64,000 nt of DNA from a bacterium (lineage in GTDB: Bacteria > Desulfobacterota > DSWW01). The notes beneath the pieces are model-generated. The model was not told where the DNA came from. It saw only the letters and a program-made list of their open reading frames with translations, and searched no databases. The stretch is taken from positions 1-64,000 of the forward strand of contig JANQFG010000090.1 of NCBI GenBank assembly GCA_028277985.1, in the 5' to 3' direction. A program made the position numbers and the translations under genes. Each line of letters begins with the position of its first letter. Within the stretch, counting starts at the first letter, position 1. Of this stretch, positions 19,474 through 26,999 are shown one piece after another.

Positions 19474-20796
19474 TTAGTCGCTTGCCTTAACCGGTTCAGG
19501 GCCCTTTCGGGCGGCCTGGACGATGAGATAGTACGCAACAAACCCGAGAAGCGAGTAGACCAGGATGAATGAGATCAGGCTTGGCAGAACCTGACTGGTC
19601 GAAATCGGGGAGACCGCGTCCGCGGTCTTCATCAGCTTGTAGACAATCCAGGGTTGCCGGCCCACCTCCGTCACGATCCAGCCCGACTGTATGGCGATGT
19701 ATGGAAGGGGGATGGAGAACAGCATGATCCGCAGGTACCACGGACTGTCTTCCAGCTTGTTCCGCTTCAGCCAACCGATGCCGACCAGCAGGAGGAACAG
19801 GCTGCCGAGCCCCACCATGATCCGAAAGGCAACGAATGTGAGGGTCACGGGGGGCCTCTCGTCCGGCGGTATGTCCTTCAGGCCCGTTACCTCCGCCTTG
19901 GTGGAATGGAAGGCGAGGAGGCTCAAACCGCCCGGGATCTTGCCGAATTCGTAGAGGTTCCGTTCGTTCTCTACGTCCGGGATGAAGAACATCACGAAGG
20001 GCGCGTTTGTCTGTGTCTCCCAGTGTGACTCCAGTGCCGCAAGCTTCGAAGGTTGCTTGCTCGCCACCTGCTGTCCCGAGAAATCGCCCATCAGGGCCAC
20101 GCCGACGGTGAAGATCAGTGCGAAGTAGAGCGCCAGCCGGAATGACTTGCGAAAGAACTCGACATTCTGCTTGCGCAAGAGATGATACGCGCTCACCCCC
20201 ATCACGAAGAAGCCGGCCAGGCAGTAGGCTGCCGTCAATGTGTGGCCGATCTGAATCCAGGCAAAGGGCTGGGTGATGACGGCCAAGAAGTCGGTCAATT
20301 CCGCCCTGCCGGTCACCTCGTTGATGGTGTAGCCTACGGGATACTGCATCCAGGTGTTTGCGATGAGAATCCAGACCCCTGAGAGCGATCCGGCAATGGC
20401 CACGAGCCAGATCGACAGACAATGCATCTTCGGGGAGAGCTTTTTCCACCCGAAGTGCCAGACGGCGATGAATGTGGATTCCAGGAAGAAGGCCACCGTT
20501 GCCTCGATGGCCAGGATGGATCCGAAGATGTCTCCCACATAAGCGGAGTACCGTGACCAGTTGGTGCCGAACTGGAATTCCAGGGTGATGCCGGTCACCA
20601 CGCCGATGGCGAAGTTGATCAGGAACAGCTTTCCCCAGAATTTGGCCATTCGAAGGTAATCCTCGTCACCGGTCCTGACGTACCGGGTCTCCATGATGGC
20701 GATCAGCACGGAAAGCCCCAGGGTCAGTGGGACGAAAAGAAAATGGAACATCGTGGCCGCAGCGAACTGGAGCCGGGAGAGCATGAGCACATCCAT
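19474..20796 (-). CDS. cydA: Cytochrome bd ubiquinol oxidase subunit I
   Basis: A 440-residue haem-bearing quinol oxidase subunit. I choose the ATG at 20796 because AGGAGGAAAGAGGCG lies immediately before it and the product then begins MDVLMLSRLQFAAATMFHFL, with the haem-ligand His18 in the usual place; an upstream in-frame extension is unconserved. The family segments GKLFLINFAIGVVTG, EFQFGTNW and ATVAFFLESTFIAVWHFGW are present. The Q-loop is short, as in the S-type oxidases common in anaerobes. It is co-transcribed with cydB. Confidence 0.95.
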   Translation of the reverse strand: MDVLMLSRLQFAAATMFHFLFVPLTLGLSVLIAIMETRYVRTGDEDYLRMAKFWGKLFLINFAIGVVTGITLEFQFGTNWSRYSAYVGDIFGSILAIEATVAFFLESTFIAVWHFGWKKLSPKMHCLSIWLVAIAGSLSGVWILIANTWMQYPVGYTINEVTGRAELTDFLAVITQPFAWIQIGHTLTAAYCLAGFFVMGVSAYHLLRKQNVEFFRKSFRLALYFALIFTVGVALMGDFSGQQVASKQPSKLAALESHWETQTNAPFVMFFIPDVENERNLYEFGKIPGGLSLLAFHSTKAEVTGLKDIPPDERPPVTLTFVAFRIMVGLGSLFLLLVGIGWLKRNKLEDSPWYLRIMLFSIPLPYIAIQSGWIVTEVGRQPWIVYKLMKTADAVSPISTSQVLPSLISFILVYSLLGFVAYYLIVQAARKGPEPVKASD

Positions 20797-20841
20797 CGCC
20801 TCTTTCCTCCTTTCGTAGTGCGTGTTTATGAAAGCCAATAC

Positions 20842-21558
20842 CTAATGGCTAACACCTTGTTCATCCAAACGGTCGAGGGCTTCCCGGGCCAGATGCCCGC
20901 TTTCACGCCTAACGACACCCCGGCCCTCATATAGAACAATTTCGGTTCCATCGTCCAGTAGAGACTCCAGACCTGACCGGGCATCGCGTACCCCCAGGAG
21001 GCCGGTGCACCATGCCGCAAGGCCCCGGACCACCCGGTCGCTCGATTCCAGGAAGGGCGGCAGGTACTTGTCTGCGTCTCGATTTTTCATGAGGTCGGGT
21101 CTTGCCATGGAGAGTCGGCCGATTCCGCGCAGCAGCCCACGTTGCAGAAGGGGATTCTCCAGGTAGTTCCCGTCCTCCCGCATGTAGGAAACGAGCATGT
21201 GCGCGTATTCTTCAGCAAGTCCTGCGTGGACTGCCATGATCTCCGCCATCGCCTCCGGGGCGCCCCAGCCGCTGCTTCCGGATTCTTCGTTCAGGCTCCA
21301 CATCAGACGCCGCATCAACTCCCGGGCTTCTTCCATGTTGTTCCCGGCAAGGTCCGCCACAAGCGATCCCAGGAACGATACGGCTCGTGATTTTCGCTCT
21401 TCGTCCTTCTCGCTGAGGGCGGCGAAAAGGGCTCGGATCGTGCGCCGGCGCGGCAAAACATGCAACTCTTCGAGGGAACGCTCGAAGTCGTCTGCATCGA
21501 GGAGAGCCGACAGCCTGCGCCGGGTCTCCCTGCCTGTGGTTTCCCCGGGTCTCTCCAT
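20842..21558 (-). CDS. HEAT-like repeat protein of the DVU0298 family
   Basis: A 238-residue all-helical soluble protein with repeated HEAT-like units: RRTIRALFAALSEKDEERKSR, AVSFLGSLVADLAGNN and LMRRLMWSLNEESGSSGWG. It contains the conserved WGAPEAMAEIMA and the GIGRLSMARPDLM/PPFLESSDRVVRGLAAWCTGLL segments typical of the DVU0298 family of sulfate reducers, whose function is not known. Its 3-prime end, 45 nt upstream of cydA on the same strand, carries one of the GTTAGCCATTAG-type palindromic segments (20833-20856), so the stop codon lies inside repeat-like sequence. Confidence 0.65.
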   Translation of the reverse strand: MERPGETTGRETRRRLSALLDADDFERSLEELHVLPRRRTIRALFAALSEKDEERKSRAVSFLGSLVADLAGNNMEEARELMRRLMWSLNEESGSSGWGAPEAMAEIMAVHAGLAEEYAHMLVSYMREDGNYLENPLLQRGLLRGIGRLSMARPDLMKNRDADKYLPPFLESSDRVVRGLAAWCTGLLGVRDARSGLESLLDDGTEIVLYEGRGVVRRESGHLAREALDRLDEQGVSH

Positions 21559-21651
21559 GCCTCCTCTATAGGGCTGTCCCCGATCTCATACGATCTCACA
21601 CCGTCCAGTGCAGGCACGTTCCATCGAGAAGCGCAGTGCTTCAACAGCCTG

Positions 21652-21999
21652 CTAGAAGGTGATGATCTCGTATTCTTCTTCGAGATACGCGCTCATGCTC
21701 GGGTGACCGGACATGTCGCCCAACAGGGGCAACTCTTCCTGCCGGACCGCTTCTGCAACGCCGAGCTTCGTTGAGCATGCCTTGCACGCGCCTTCGAACA
21801 GGCCTTGCTCTTTTGCCTTGCGGTACAGGCCGGATAAAGGGCTCTGCTCCCCGGCCATGTCCGGCAAAAGCTTGGTGGCGGATCCTTCCAGGATGATCCT
21901 GACCTCGTTGCCCTTTGCCTTTAGATCGAGTGCATTGAGCAGCACGTGGATGAAACACATGGAGTCACCGTTGAACGCAAAAAGCGCGACCTTCTTCAC
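21652..21999 (-). CDS. DsrE-like cytoplasmic protein
   Basis: A 115-residue protein with a DsrE/F-like alpha-beta fold: a first strand KKVALFAFNGDSMCFIHVLLNAL, a second strand EVRIILEGSATKLL, then a Cys-containing helix-turn (FEGACKACSTKLGVAE) and the closing YEIITF. The paired cysteines CKAC could act in sulfur transfer or redox relay, as in related DsrE proteins, but this is inference. The ribosome site GGGAGGTGATGGGT precedes the ATG. It lies 37 nt downstream of the Fur-family gene and is likely in its operon. Confidence 0.65.
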   Translation of the reverse strand: MKKVALFAFNGDSMCFIHVLLNALDLKAKGNEVRIILEGSATKLLPDMAGEQSPLSGLYRKAKEQGLFEGACKACSTKLGVAEAVRQEELPLLGDMSGHPSMSAYLEEEYEIITF

Positions 22000-22036
22000 C
22001 CATCACCTCCCTGGCGATCACAAGACTTTTCCGGTG

Positions 22037-22483
22037 TTACTTTTCGTCGATGCTCTGGGGTTCTTCGCGTATCGGAGGGACCAGCGGTTCTTCCGCCTCG
22101 TGTCTGCACTTCGGGCAAAACCCGAGGAAATTCAACCGGTGGCCGATAATCTCGAATTCCGTGCTGGAGCGTACGGACTCCTCGAGGTTCTGCAGGGGCT
22201 CTCCCGCAACATCCTCGATCTCGCCGCATCGTACGCAACGGACGTGGTAGTGATCATCCGTGGACCCGTCGAATCTTCTCCGGTTGCCTGCCAGGTCCAG
22301 CTTCTGTGCAAGGCCCCACTGGGAAAGGATTTCCAGGTTTCGATAGACCGTGCCCAGGCTGATCCGGGGCATCCGCTTTCGGACGATGTCGTAGACCTCG
22401 TCGGCCGTGGGATGGGAATGGAGGTTCCTGAGCTCCTCGAGAATGATCCTTCTCTGCCGGGTCATTCTGAATTTCTTCTTCAT
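22037..22483 (-). CDS. Fur family regulator, PerR-like
   Basis: A 148-residue metal-dependent repressor. Residues 1-75 form the winged helix (MTRQRRIILEELRNLHSHPTA then ISLGTVYRNLEIL). The dimerisation domain has the zinc-binding pairs Cys83/Cys86 (VRCVRCG) and Cys123/Cys126 (CPKC). RRFDGS with Asp72, followed by HYHVRC, matches the regulatory-metal site of PerR more closely than that of Fur, so peroxide sensing is plausible. A 7-1-7 inverted repeat lies just upstream, suggesting self-regulation. The neighbours (DsrE-like, DVU0298-like, cytochrome bd on the same strand) fit an oxidative stress role. Confidence 0.85.
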   Translation of the reverse strand: MKKKFRMTRQRRIILEELRNLHSHPTADEVYDIVRKRMPRISLGTVYRNLEILSQWGLAQKLDLAGNRRRFDGSTDDHYHVRCVRCGEIEDVAGEPLQNLEESVRSSTEFEIIGHRLNFLGFCPKCRHEAEEPLVPPIREEPQSIDEK

Positions 22484-22514
22484 GGCCTCGATCTTTTCAT
22501 TCTGCTCTTGCTAT

Positions 22515-22529
22515 TGAGAATTATTCTCA
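22515..22529 (-). promoter_or_regulatory. Fur/PerR box
   Basis: TGAGAATTATTCTCA is a perfect 7-1-7 inverted repeat that differs from the Fur/PerR core TGATAATnATTATCA at only two symmetric positions. It is centred about 39 nt before the start codon of the Fur-family gene, so the regulator probably controls its own operon. Confidence 0.8.
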
Positions 22530-22647
22530 TCTGGCCCCAATTTACACATACAGATCCAGGGTGTCAACTATATTTTCGACACCTATGTCAGCAACGGGAA
22601 ATGGTCCTGGTTAACCGCAAAGGCACAATGCCCTATTGCTCTCAATC

Positions 22648-22801
22648 GGGGACAGCCACTCATTTCCGTCGAAACCAGTGGCTGTCCCCAATTACCGCCA
22701 ATTACCACACGTCGAAACTAGTGGCTGTCCCCAATTACCCCAATTACCGCAGGAAACTAGTGGCTGTCCCCATTTACCGGGGGAAATGAGTGGCTGTCCC
22801 C
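22648..22801. repeat. REP-like repeat cluster (core AGTGGCTGTCCCC)
   Basis: A 13-bp core occurs five times in 154 bp: inverted at 22648-22660, then direct at 22677-22689, 22720-22732, 22759-22771 and 22789-22801. Copies are joined by variable ATTACCG/GAAAC spacers. The first two form a 13-bp-stem hairpin. A partial copy GGGCTGTCCCC lies near 21575. Such cores commonly flank IS200-like REP-associated transposases in related bacteria; no transposase is present here. Together with the Fur box this fills the 426-nt gap between the Fur-family gene and the hydrolase. Confidence 0.75.
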
Positions 22802-22909
22802 AATTACGGAGGGACGCGGTGCCTGGACCCTGCAGTCCCTTGCGCATATAGTGGAGAGAAAGAGCGGGATCAAGCAACGAATGGGACGGGTTCTTGGGGA
22901 GGGAAAGGG

Positions 22910-23974
22910 TTGAACTGGATCGAAAAGGCGCAGCACCGGTTCGGCAGGGAATTCGACGAGTTTCTGCTGCATTCGGCCAAGGTGCTGCGAATCGCTCAAG
23001 CAAGACCGGACGGGGCGGACCGGCAACGGTTGCGCTCCCTGGCCGGCTTCTACCTCGACCAGCCGTACGCAGCCCGCCCGGCTCGCTTCTTCTCGTTTCC
23101 GAGGAATCCGCCCAAGGCGGAGATCGTCGAACAGAGGCCCTTCTGCGACGGTACCGTCCGAACCTACGCTTTCCCGAGCGGCTACAAGGTGCGAAACCCC
23201 GCGATTCGAGAGGAGTACCTCCGGGAGAAGGAGAACCGTAAGGCCTACCTGGTGCACTGGAGCCACGGCGACGGGAAGCGCAATACGATCCTCTGCTCTC
23301 ACGGGTATTCCCTCGGGGACCCCGGCCAGGCGCAACGCATGTTTCGTGTGCATAGGCTCTATGATCTGGGCCTGGACGTGGCGCTGTTCATCACGCCCTT
23401 CCACTGGAAAAGGGCGTCTTCCCCCCTTCAGCGATTCAGCCCACCCTTTCCGTTTCGTGACCCTGTGCTGGGTCTCGAGGGTTTCGGCCAGGCCATGTAC
23501 GATCTTTGCAGCTCGTTTCTACTGCTGGAAAAGATGGGGGCTTCCCGGATCGGCCTCATCGGGGCCAGCCTCGGCGGCTATCTCGCCTCGCTCTTTGCCT
23601 CCCTGACCCGAAAGCCGGATCTCGTTACTCTCATCGTCCCGTTCCTCGACTTCAAGAGCCTTCGCGTTCCCGCCGGCCCTTTCTCACCCGTGGAAAAAGG
23701 GGACAAGGCCGGGGCAGAGTTACAGGAGGAGATCGAGGCTCTGTGGAGCATCCATTCCCCCTTTTCTCATGCCTGCAAACTGCCGCCGGAGCGCTGCCTT
23801 CTGATTGCATCGACGGGGGATCGACTTTGCCCGTTCGAAGATGTAACAAGGCTGTATGAGCATTGGGGACAGCCGAACCACTTCTTCCTCCGGGGAGGGC
23901 ACGCACTCTACTTCCCGAGGCGCGGGCGGGGAGAAGCGTGGTATGGCTTTCTGAAGGAGCACGATTTCATTTGA
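22910..23974 (+). CDS. Alpha/beta hydrolase
   Basis: A 354-residue cytoplasmic protein from a TTG at 22910 with the ribosome site GGAGGGAAAGGG; reading further upstream would enter the repeat cluster. The nucleophile elbow is GASLGGYLASL, the oxyanion region is CSHGYSLGD, and late acidic/His residues occur in TGDRLCPFEDV and RGGHALYF, completing a Ser-Asp-His triad. The overall pattern, including LFITPFHWKR, resembles ABHD18-type hydrolases. The substrate is unknown. It is followed after 31 nt by a polyprenyl synthase, so a role in lipid metabolism is possible. Confidence 0.75.
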   Translation: MNWIEKAQHRFGREFDEFLLHSAKVLRIAQARPDGADRQRLRSLAGFYLDQPYAARPARFFSFPRNPPKAEIVEQRPFCDGTVRTYAFPSGYKVRNPAIREEYLREKENRKAYLVHWSHGDGKRNTILCSHGYSLGDPGQAQRMFRVHRLYDLGLDVALFITPFHWKRASSPLQRFSPPFPFRDPVLGLEGFGQAMYDLCSSFLLLEKMGASRIGLIGASLGGYLASLFASLTRKPDLVTLIVPFLDFKSLRVPAGPFSPVEKGDKAGAELQEEIEALWSIHSPFSHACKLPPERCLLIASTGDRLCPFEDVTRLYEHWGQPNHFFLRGGHALYFPRRGRGEAWYGFLKEHDFI

Positions 23975-24005
23975 ACCGACGATACAACCCTTTCGAAGCC
24001 TTGGG

Positions 24006-25088
24006 ATGCGGATGGGCAGGGACGAATTCTTAAGAAATCTCGATGCGGTCAAAGAGAATGTGGAAGGACAGCTGGACGATTTCCTCCAGCAGAAGATTGC
24101 CGAGGCGGCTCGGATCGCGCCGGGCGCAGAGGAACTCGTCAGGATCCTGAGGGAATTCACCCTGAGGGGAGGAAAGCGTCTCCGGGCAGCGCTCGTCCAC
24201 TATGGGTACCGATGCTTCTGTGACCGGGAGACCGAGACCGTCTGCAGGGTCGCGATGTGTCTCGAGTTCGTGCAAAGCTTTCTGCTGATCCACGACGACG
24301 TGATCGACGAGGACGACACACGACGGGGCGGATGGACCGTGCACCGGCATTACGCCGACCTGCACAGGGAGAGGTATCGTCGAAGGGATCCGAACCATTT
24401 TGGCGAATCCATGGCGATCCTTTGCGGCGACCTGGCCCTGTCCTTGGCCAACGAGATCCTCGGGACCCTGTACCTCGAAACGAAGGTGAGATCCGCCCTC
24501 CTGAACCGTATGAACCGGATGATCCGCCTGGCGATCTACGGCGAGAGCCTCGACGTCCTCTCCGAGGTCGCAGAGAAGGTTTCGGAGGAAGAGATCCTCT
24601 TGATCGGCATGTTGAAGACGGCTTCCTACACGGTCGCGGGTCCCCTGCAAATGGGCGCCATCCTGGGAGGCGCCGGCAGCGAGGATCTGGAAAGGCTTTC
24701 CCGGTACGCCATTCCCCTGGGCAACGCCTTCCAGGTGCAGGACGACATACTGGGCCTGTTCGGGGACGCAGAACGTCTGGGCAAGCCGGTCGGGTCGGAC
24801 ATACGGGAAGGCAAGAGGACCTTTCTCATCCTGCGTGCCCTCGAGAAGGCGTCCTCGGAGCAGCGGGATTTCCTGGAGCGTATGGTCGGGAACAGGGATG
24901 TTACCGAGGCGGATGTGGAGGCGATCAGGAGGCTGGTGGTCGAAACGGGTGCCCTGGACGCCTGCAGGGAGCTGTCCCGGCGGCTGGTCGAGGAAGCCAG
25001 GAAGGCGCTGGAAGGATGTGGTTGGCGCGAGGAAGGGGTGGCGTTCCTGGAAGAGGCGATCGGGTTCATGGTCGAAAGGGAGAGTTGA
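24006..25088 (+). CDS. Polyprenyl diphosphate synthase (trans-type)
   Basis: A 360-residue isoprenyl chain-elongating enzyme. The first Asp-rich motif is DDVID at 97-101, followed by the usual Arg pair; the second is QDDILGLFGD at 245-254; GGKRLR at 55-60 binds isopentenyl diphosphate; and GKPVGSDIREGKRT is strongly conserved. The DDILG form of the second motif is common in geranylgeranyl and farnesyl diphosphate synthases, but chain length cannot be fixed from sequence reading. The start is either of two ATGs 6 nt apart. No linked isoprenoid genes other than the hydrolase are visible. Confidence 0.85.
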   Translation: MRMGRDEFLRNLDAVKENVEGQLDDFLQQKIAEAARIAPGAEELVRILREFTLRGGKRLRAALVHYGYRCFCDRETETVCRVAMCLEFVQSFLLIHDDVIDEDDTRRGGWTVHRHYADLHRERYRRRDPNHFGESMAILCGDLALSLANEILGTLYLETKVRSALLNRMNRMIRLAIYGESLDVLSEVAEKVSEEEILLIGMLKTASYTVAGPLQMGAILGGAGSEDLERLSRYAIPLGNAFQVQDDILGLFGDAERLGKPVGSDIREGKRTFLILRALEKASSEQRDFLERMVGNRDVTEADVEAIRRLVVETGALDACRELSRRLVEEARKALEGCGWREEGVAFLEEAIGFMVERES

Positions 25089-25147
25089 CGCGGAAAAGCC
25101 GCAAGGGGTCAGGCCCTTGCCAACCGCCTGAGACTGCTTGTTATGCC

Positions 25148-25234
25148 TTCGTCCTCGTCGTCGTCCTCGAATTCGGGCACCCACACGGGCACGGGCACTG
25201 TTTGGGGCGGGCTAACAGCCAATAGCTTATTGAC
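25148..25234. repeat. Intergenic composite repeat, copy 5 (most complete)
   Basis: This copy has all three parts in order: TCGTCCTCGTCGTCGTCCTC (25149-25168), a GGGCAC hexamer run at 25175-25198, and GGGCTAACAGCCAATAGC at 25209-25226. The same parts occur singly or in pairs elsewhere in the window. It fills most of the 173-nt gap between the prenyl synthase and the next gene. Confidence 0.65.
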
Positions 25235-25261
25235 AGGACAAAGGGGGGTGAGGGCTCCGCT

Positions 25262-26164
25262 ATGAAACGATGGGGTGCGATTGCCGGGATCCTGCTTGTG
25301 ACGGGTGCCCTGGGCTATGGGGTCTACGTGCAGGTCCTGAAGTGGCACGACCAGACAATGGACGAGTCCCTGGAAAAGAAGAGAGTGGCCTGGCAGCAGG
25401 AGAGCGACAGGCTGGAGAAAGAGATCGCCGAACTCAGGGACAAGCTCGCGCTGGAGGAGGAACCCGCGATTCCGGAGCAGAAGCTCAGGGAGGTCTTTGG
25501 AGACGGTGCGGCTGCCGGGGCAGCAGAGGTGGGTGAGTCAAGGCAGGAGGAGGTGGACCGAAAGGTCGGAGAGTTCTTCTCCTATCTGGACGGTAAGGAT
25601 TACATCAAGGCCTACGATCTCAAGCAGGGCACCTTCGAGGTTTTTGCGAGCATGGGGGATCGGCTTGCCGAGCATCCTCCAGCGGTTTCGGCCGAGCTCA
25701 AGGACCCGTTCCTGCTGATCCGCAATGTTGCCCATTTCTATCGGGTCCTGGGCAAACGGGATCTTCGAATGGCAAGAGAAGTGTTCCTGAACGAGGCGGA
25801 GATTGCCGAGCCGGTGGGCGCGGTCCTCTTCGAGTGGCTTCTGCCCGGGGACGATGTGCGGGATTCGATCGAGGGAAGGCCTTCCCTCGGAGACCTCTAC
25901 GAGTACGCCGGCTTCTTCCTCAACTCGGTGGGGGGCAGGAGCTACCTCCTGAGGAGGGAGCCCAGGATCAGGATCCTGACAACCTATTACAGCCTGCTGA
26001 TCGTGGATCGTGCCATTCAGGAGGAGCGCAACCGTCACGGGATCGACATCCGCCCGCACATCGATTCGGTCATCCAGGAGGTCCGGAACCAGAGGGGCCT
26101 CGTCTATCAAAAGGACTACCTCGATACCCTGGCGAACCTGCAGAAGAAGTACGCCAACCGGTAG
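25262..26164 (+). CDS. Membrane-anchored coiled-coil protein of unknown function
   Basis: A 300-residue protein with one N-terminal membrane helix (WGAIAGILLVTGALGYGVYV), a Glu/Lys-rich coiled coil at about 30-70 (LEKKRVAWQQESDRLEKEIA), an acidic/alanine linker and a helical C-terminal domain (about 95-300) with no family that I recognise. The topology predicts most of the protein in the periplasm. It is separated from its neighbours by a repeat-containing gap upstream and a 500-nt gap downstream, so probably monocistronic. The length and smooth codon use support it being a real gene. Confidence 0.6.
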   Translation: MKRWGAIAGILLVTGALGYGVYVQVLKWHDQTMDESLEKKRVAWQQESDRLEKEIAELRDKLALEEEPAIPEQKLREVFGDGAAAGAAEVGESRQEEVDRKVGEFFSYLDGKDYIKAYDLKQGTFEVFASMGDRLAEHPPAVSAELKDPFLLIRNVAHFYRVLGKRDLRMAREVFLNEAEIAEPVGAVLFEWLLPGDDVRDSIEGRPSLGDLYEYAGFFLNSVGGRSYLLRREPRIRILTTYYSLLIVDRAIQEERNRHGIDIRPHIDSVIQEVRNQRGLVYQKDYLDTLANLQKKYANR

Positions 26165-26189
26165 CCGGATGGCCGGAATGGCAGGGATG

Positions 26190-26218
26190 TTGATCCGCGG
26201 GGCTCCTTGGGCTATACT
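26190..26218 (+). promoter_or_regulatory. Sigma70-type promoter candidate for the kor-hdr operon
   Basis: TTGATC, a 17-nt spacer and TATACT form a near-consensus promoter just after the previous gene and about 450 nt before korD. No better candidate lies nearer, so the operon may have a long leader. Confidence 0.45.
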
Positions 26219-26666
26219 GTTGCTTCAAACTTGGGCTATTTTTGGGTGGGTAAAACAGCGGTACGTTATCTTCTGTGGGAATGGATTTCTCGTTTCTTGT
26301 GGCCACTCCCCGCCGGCCTCGGCGGTTTGAAACAAGACACACCCACTTTGCTCGAGCAGGCGAACCCCACATGCGGGCTCGCATCCAATTAAGGCCGCAC
26401 AGAGACCTTTCAGAAAGACTTTTTGTCCGTTTTCCGTGAAGACCACGGCCTTTGGAGACCGTGCCGCCTAGCCCGCGAATTGCGCTGAACTTCATGCACC
26501 ATGCGGGTGAGTGGCCCGACACAGATGGGTCGGCTCGCTCCAGGCACGGCTGGAACTCAGGCACGGACGCCTGCAGGGGAACGAAAAGTAAACATCCATT
26601 CTTGTGGACGGGTCGCCTCTCTTGCGGGACAGCGACTCGGACATGGGCGAATACGGAGGCTCTCCG
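26219..26666 (+). other. Long leader region before korD
   Basis: This stretch of about 450 nt holds no supported gene. It contains a 7-bp inverted repeat AAGGCCG (26391) / CGGCCTT (26446) and a GAGC...GCTC pairing around 26350-26382, so some RNA structure is possible. I see no match to a known riboswitch. Confidence 0.35.
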
Positions 26667-26999
26667 ATGAAATACTGGCGACTGCCCCTTGATGCGGACG
26701 AGCAGGACATACCGGTCGGCGAGCTCGTCATCATCGTGGACCGCTGCAAAGGATGCGATTTCTGCATCGAGTTCTGCCCGAACAAGGTTCTGGAGGCATC
26801 CCCCGATTTCAACAAGAAAGGCTATCACCCACCGGTGATGAAAGAGAACCACGAGTGCAACAACTGCGGCCTCTGCGAGCTCATTTGTCCGGAGTTCGCT
26901 ATCTATAGCACGGTGAAACAGCAGCGTTGTTTTACCGAAATCGACCTGGTGAGATACGAGGAGATAACCTCGGGCGAGGAAAAAGGTGAGCAAGGATAA
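26667..26999 (+). CDS. korD: 2-oxoacid:ferredoxin oxidoreductase, ferredoxin (delta) subunit
   Basis: A 110-residue two-cluster ferredoxin subunit with ligands C27/30/33/37 (CKGCDFCIEFCP) and C64/67/70/74 (CNNCGLCELICP). From the ATG at 26667 the ribosome site GGAGG is 7 nt away. It accepts electrons from the thiamine-diphosphate catalytic core encoded next. The D-A-B-C gene order is that of 2-oxoglutarate-type (Kor) enzymes; pyruvate- or branched-chain-type substrates are not excluded. It overlaps korA by 14 nt and opens a seven-gene operon. Confidence 0.85.
   Translation: MKYWRLPLDADEQDIPVGELVIIVDRCKGCDFCIEFCPNKVLEASPDFNKKGYHPPVMKENHECNNCGLCELICPEFAIYSTVKQQRCFTEIDLVRYEEITSGEEKGEQG

Noticed and set aside
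22648..22801. Short CRISPR array
   Set aside because: The repeats are 13 bp, one is inverted, spacer lengths vary from 17 to 30 nt and spacers resemble each other. No cas genes are present.
23868..23878. GGGGACAGCC inside the alpha/beta hydrolase gene as another REP copy
   Set aside because: It encodes conserved-looking residues (HWGQPNH) and lacks the rest of the core.
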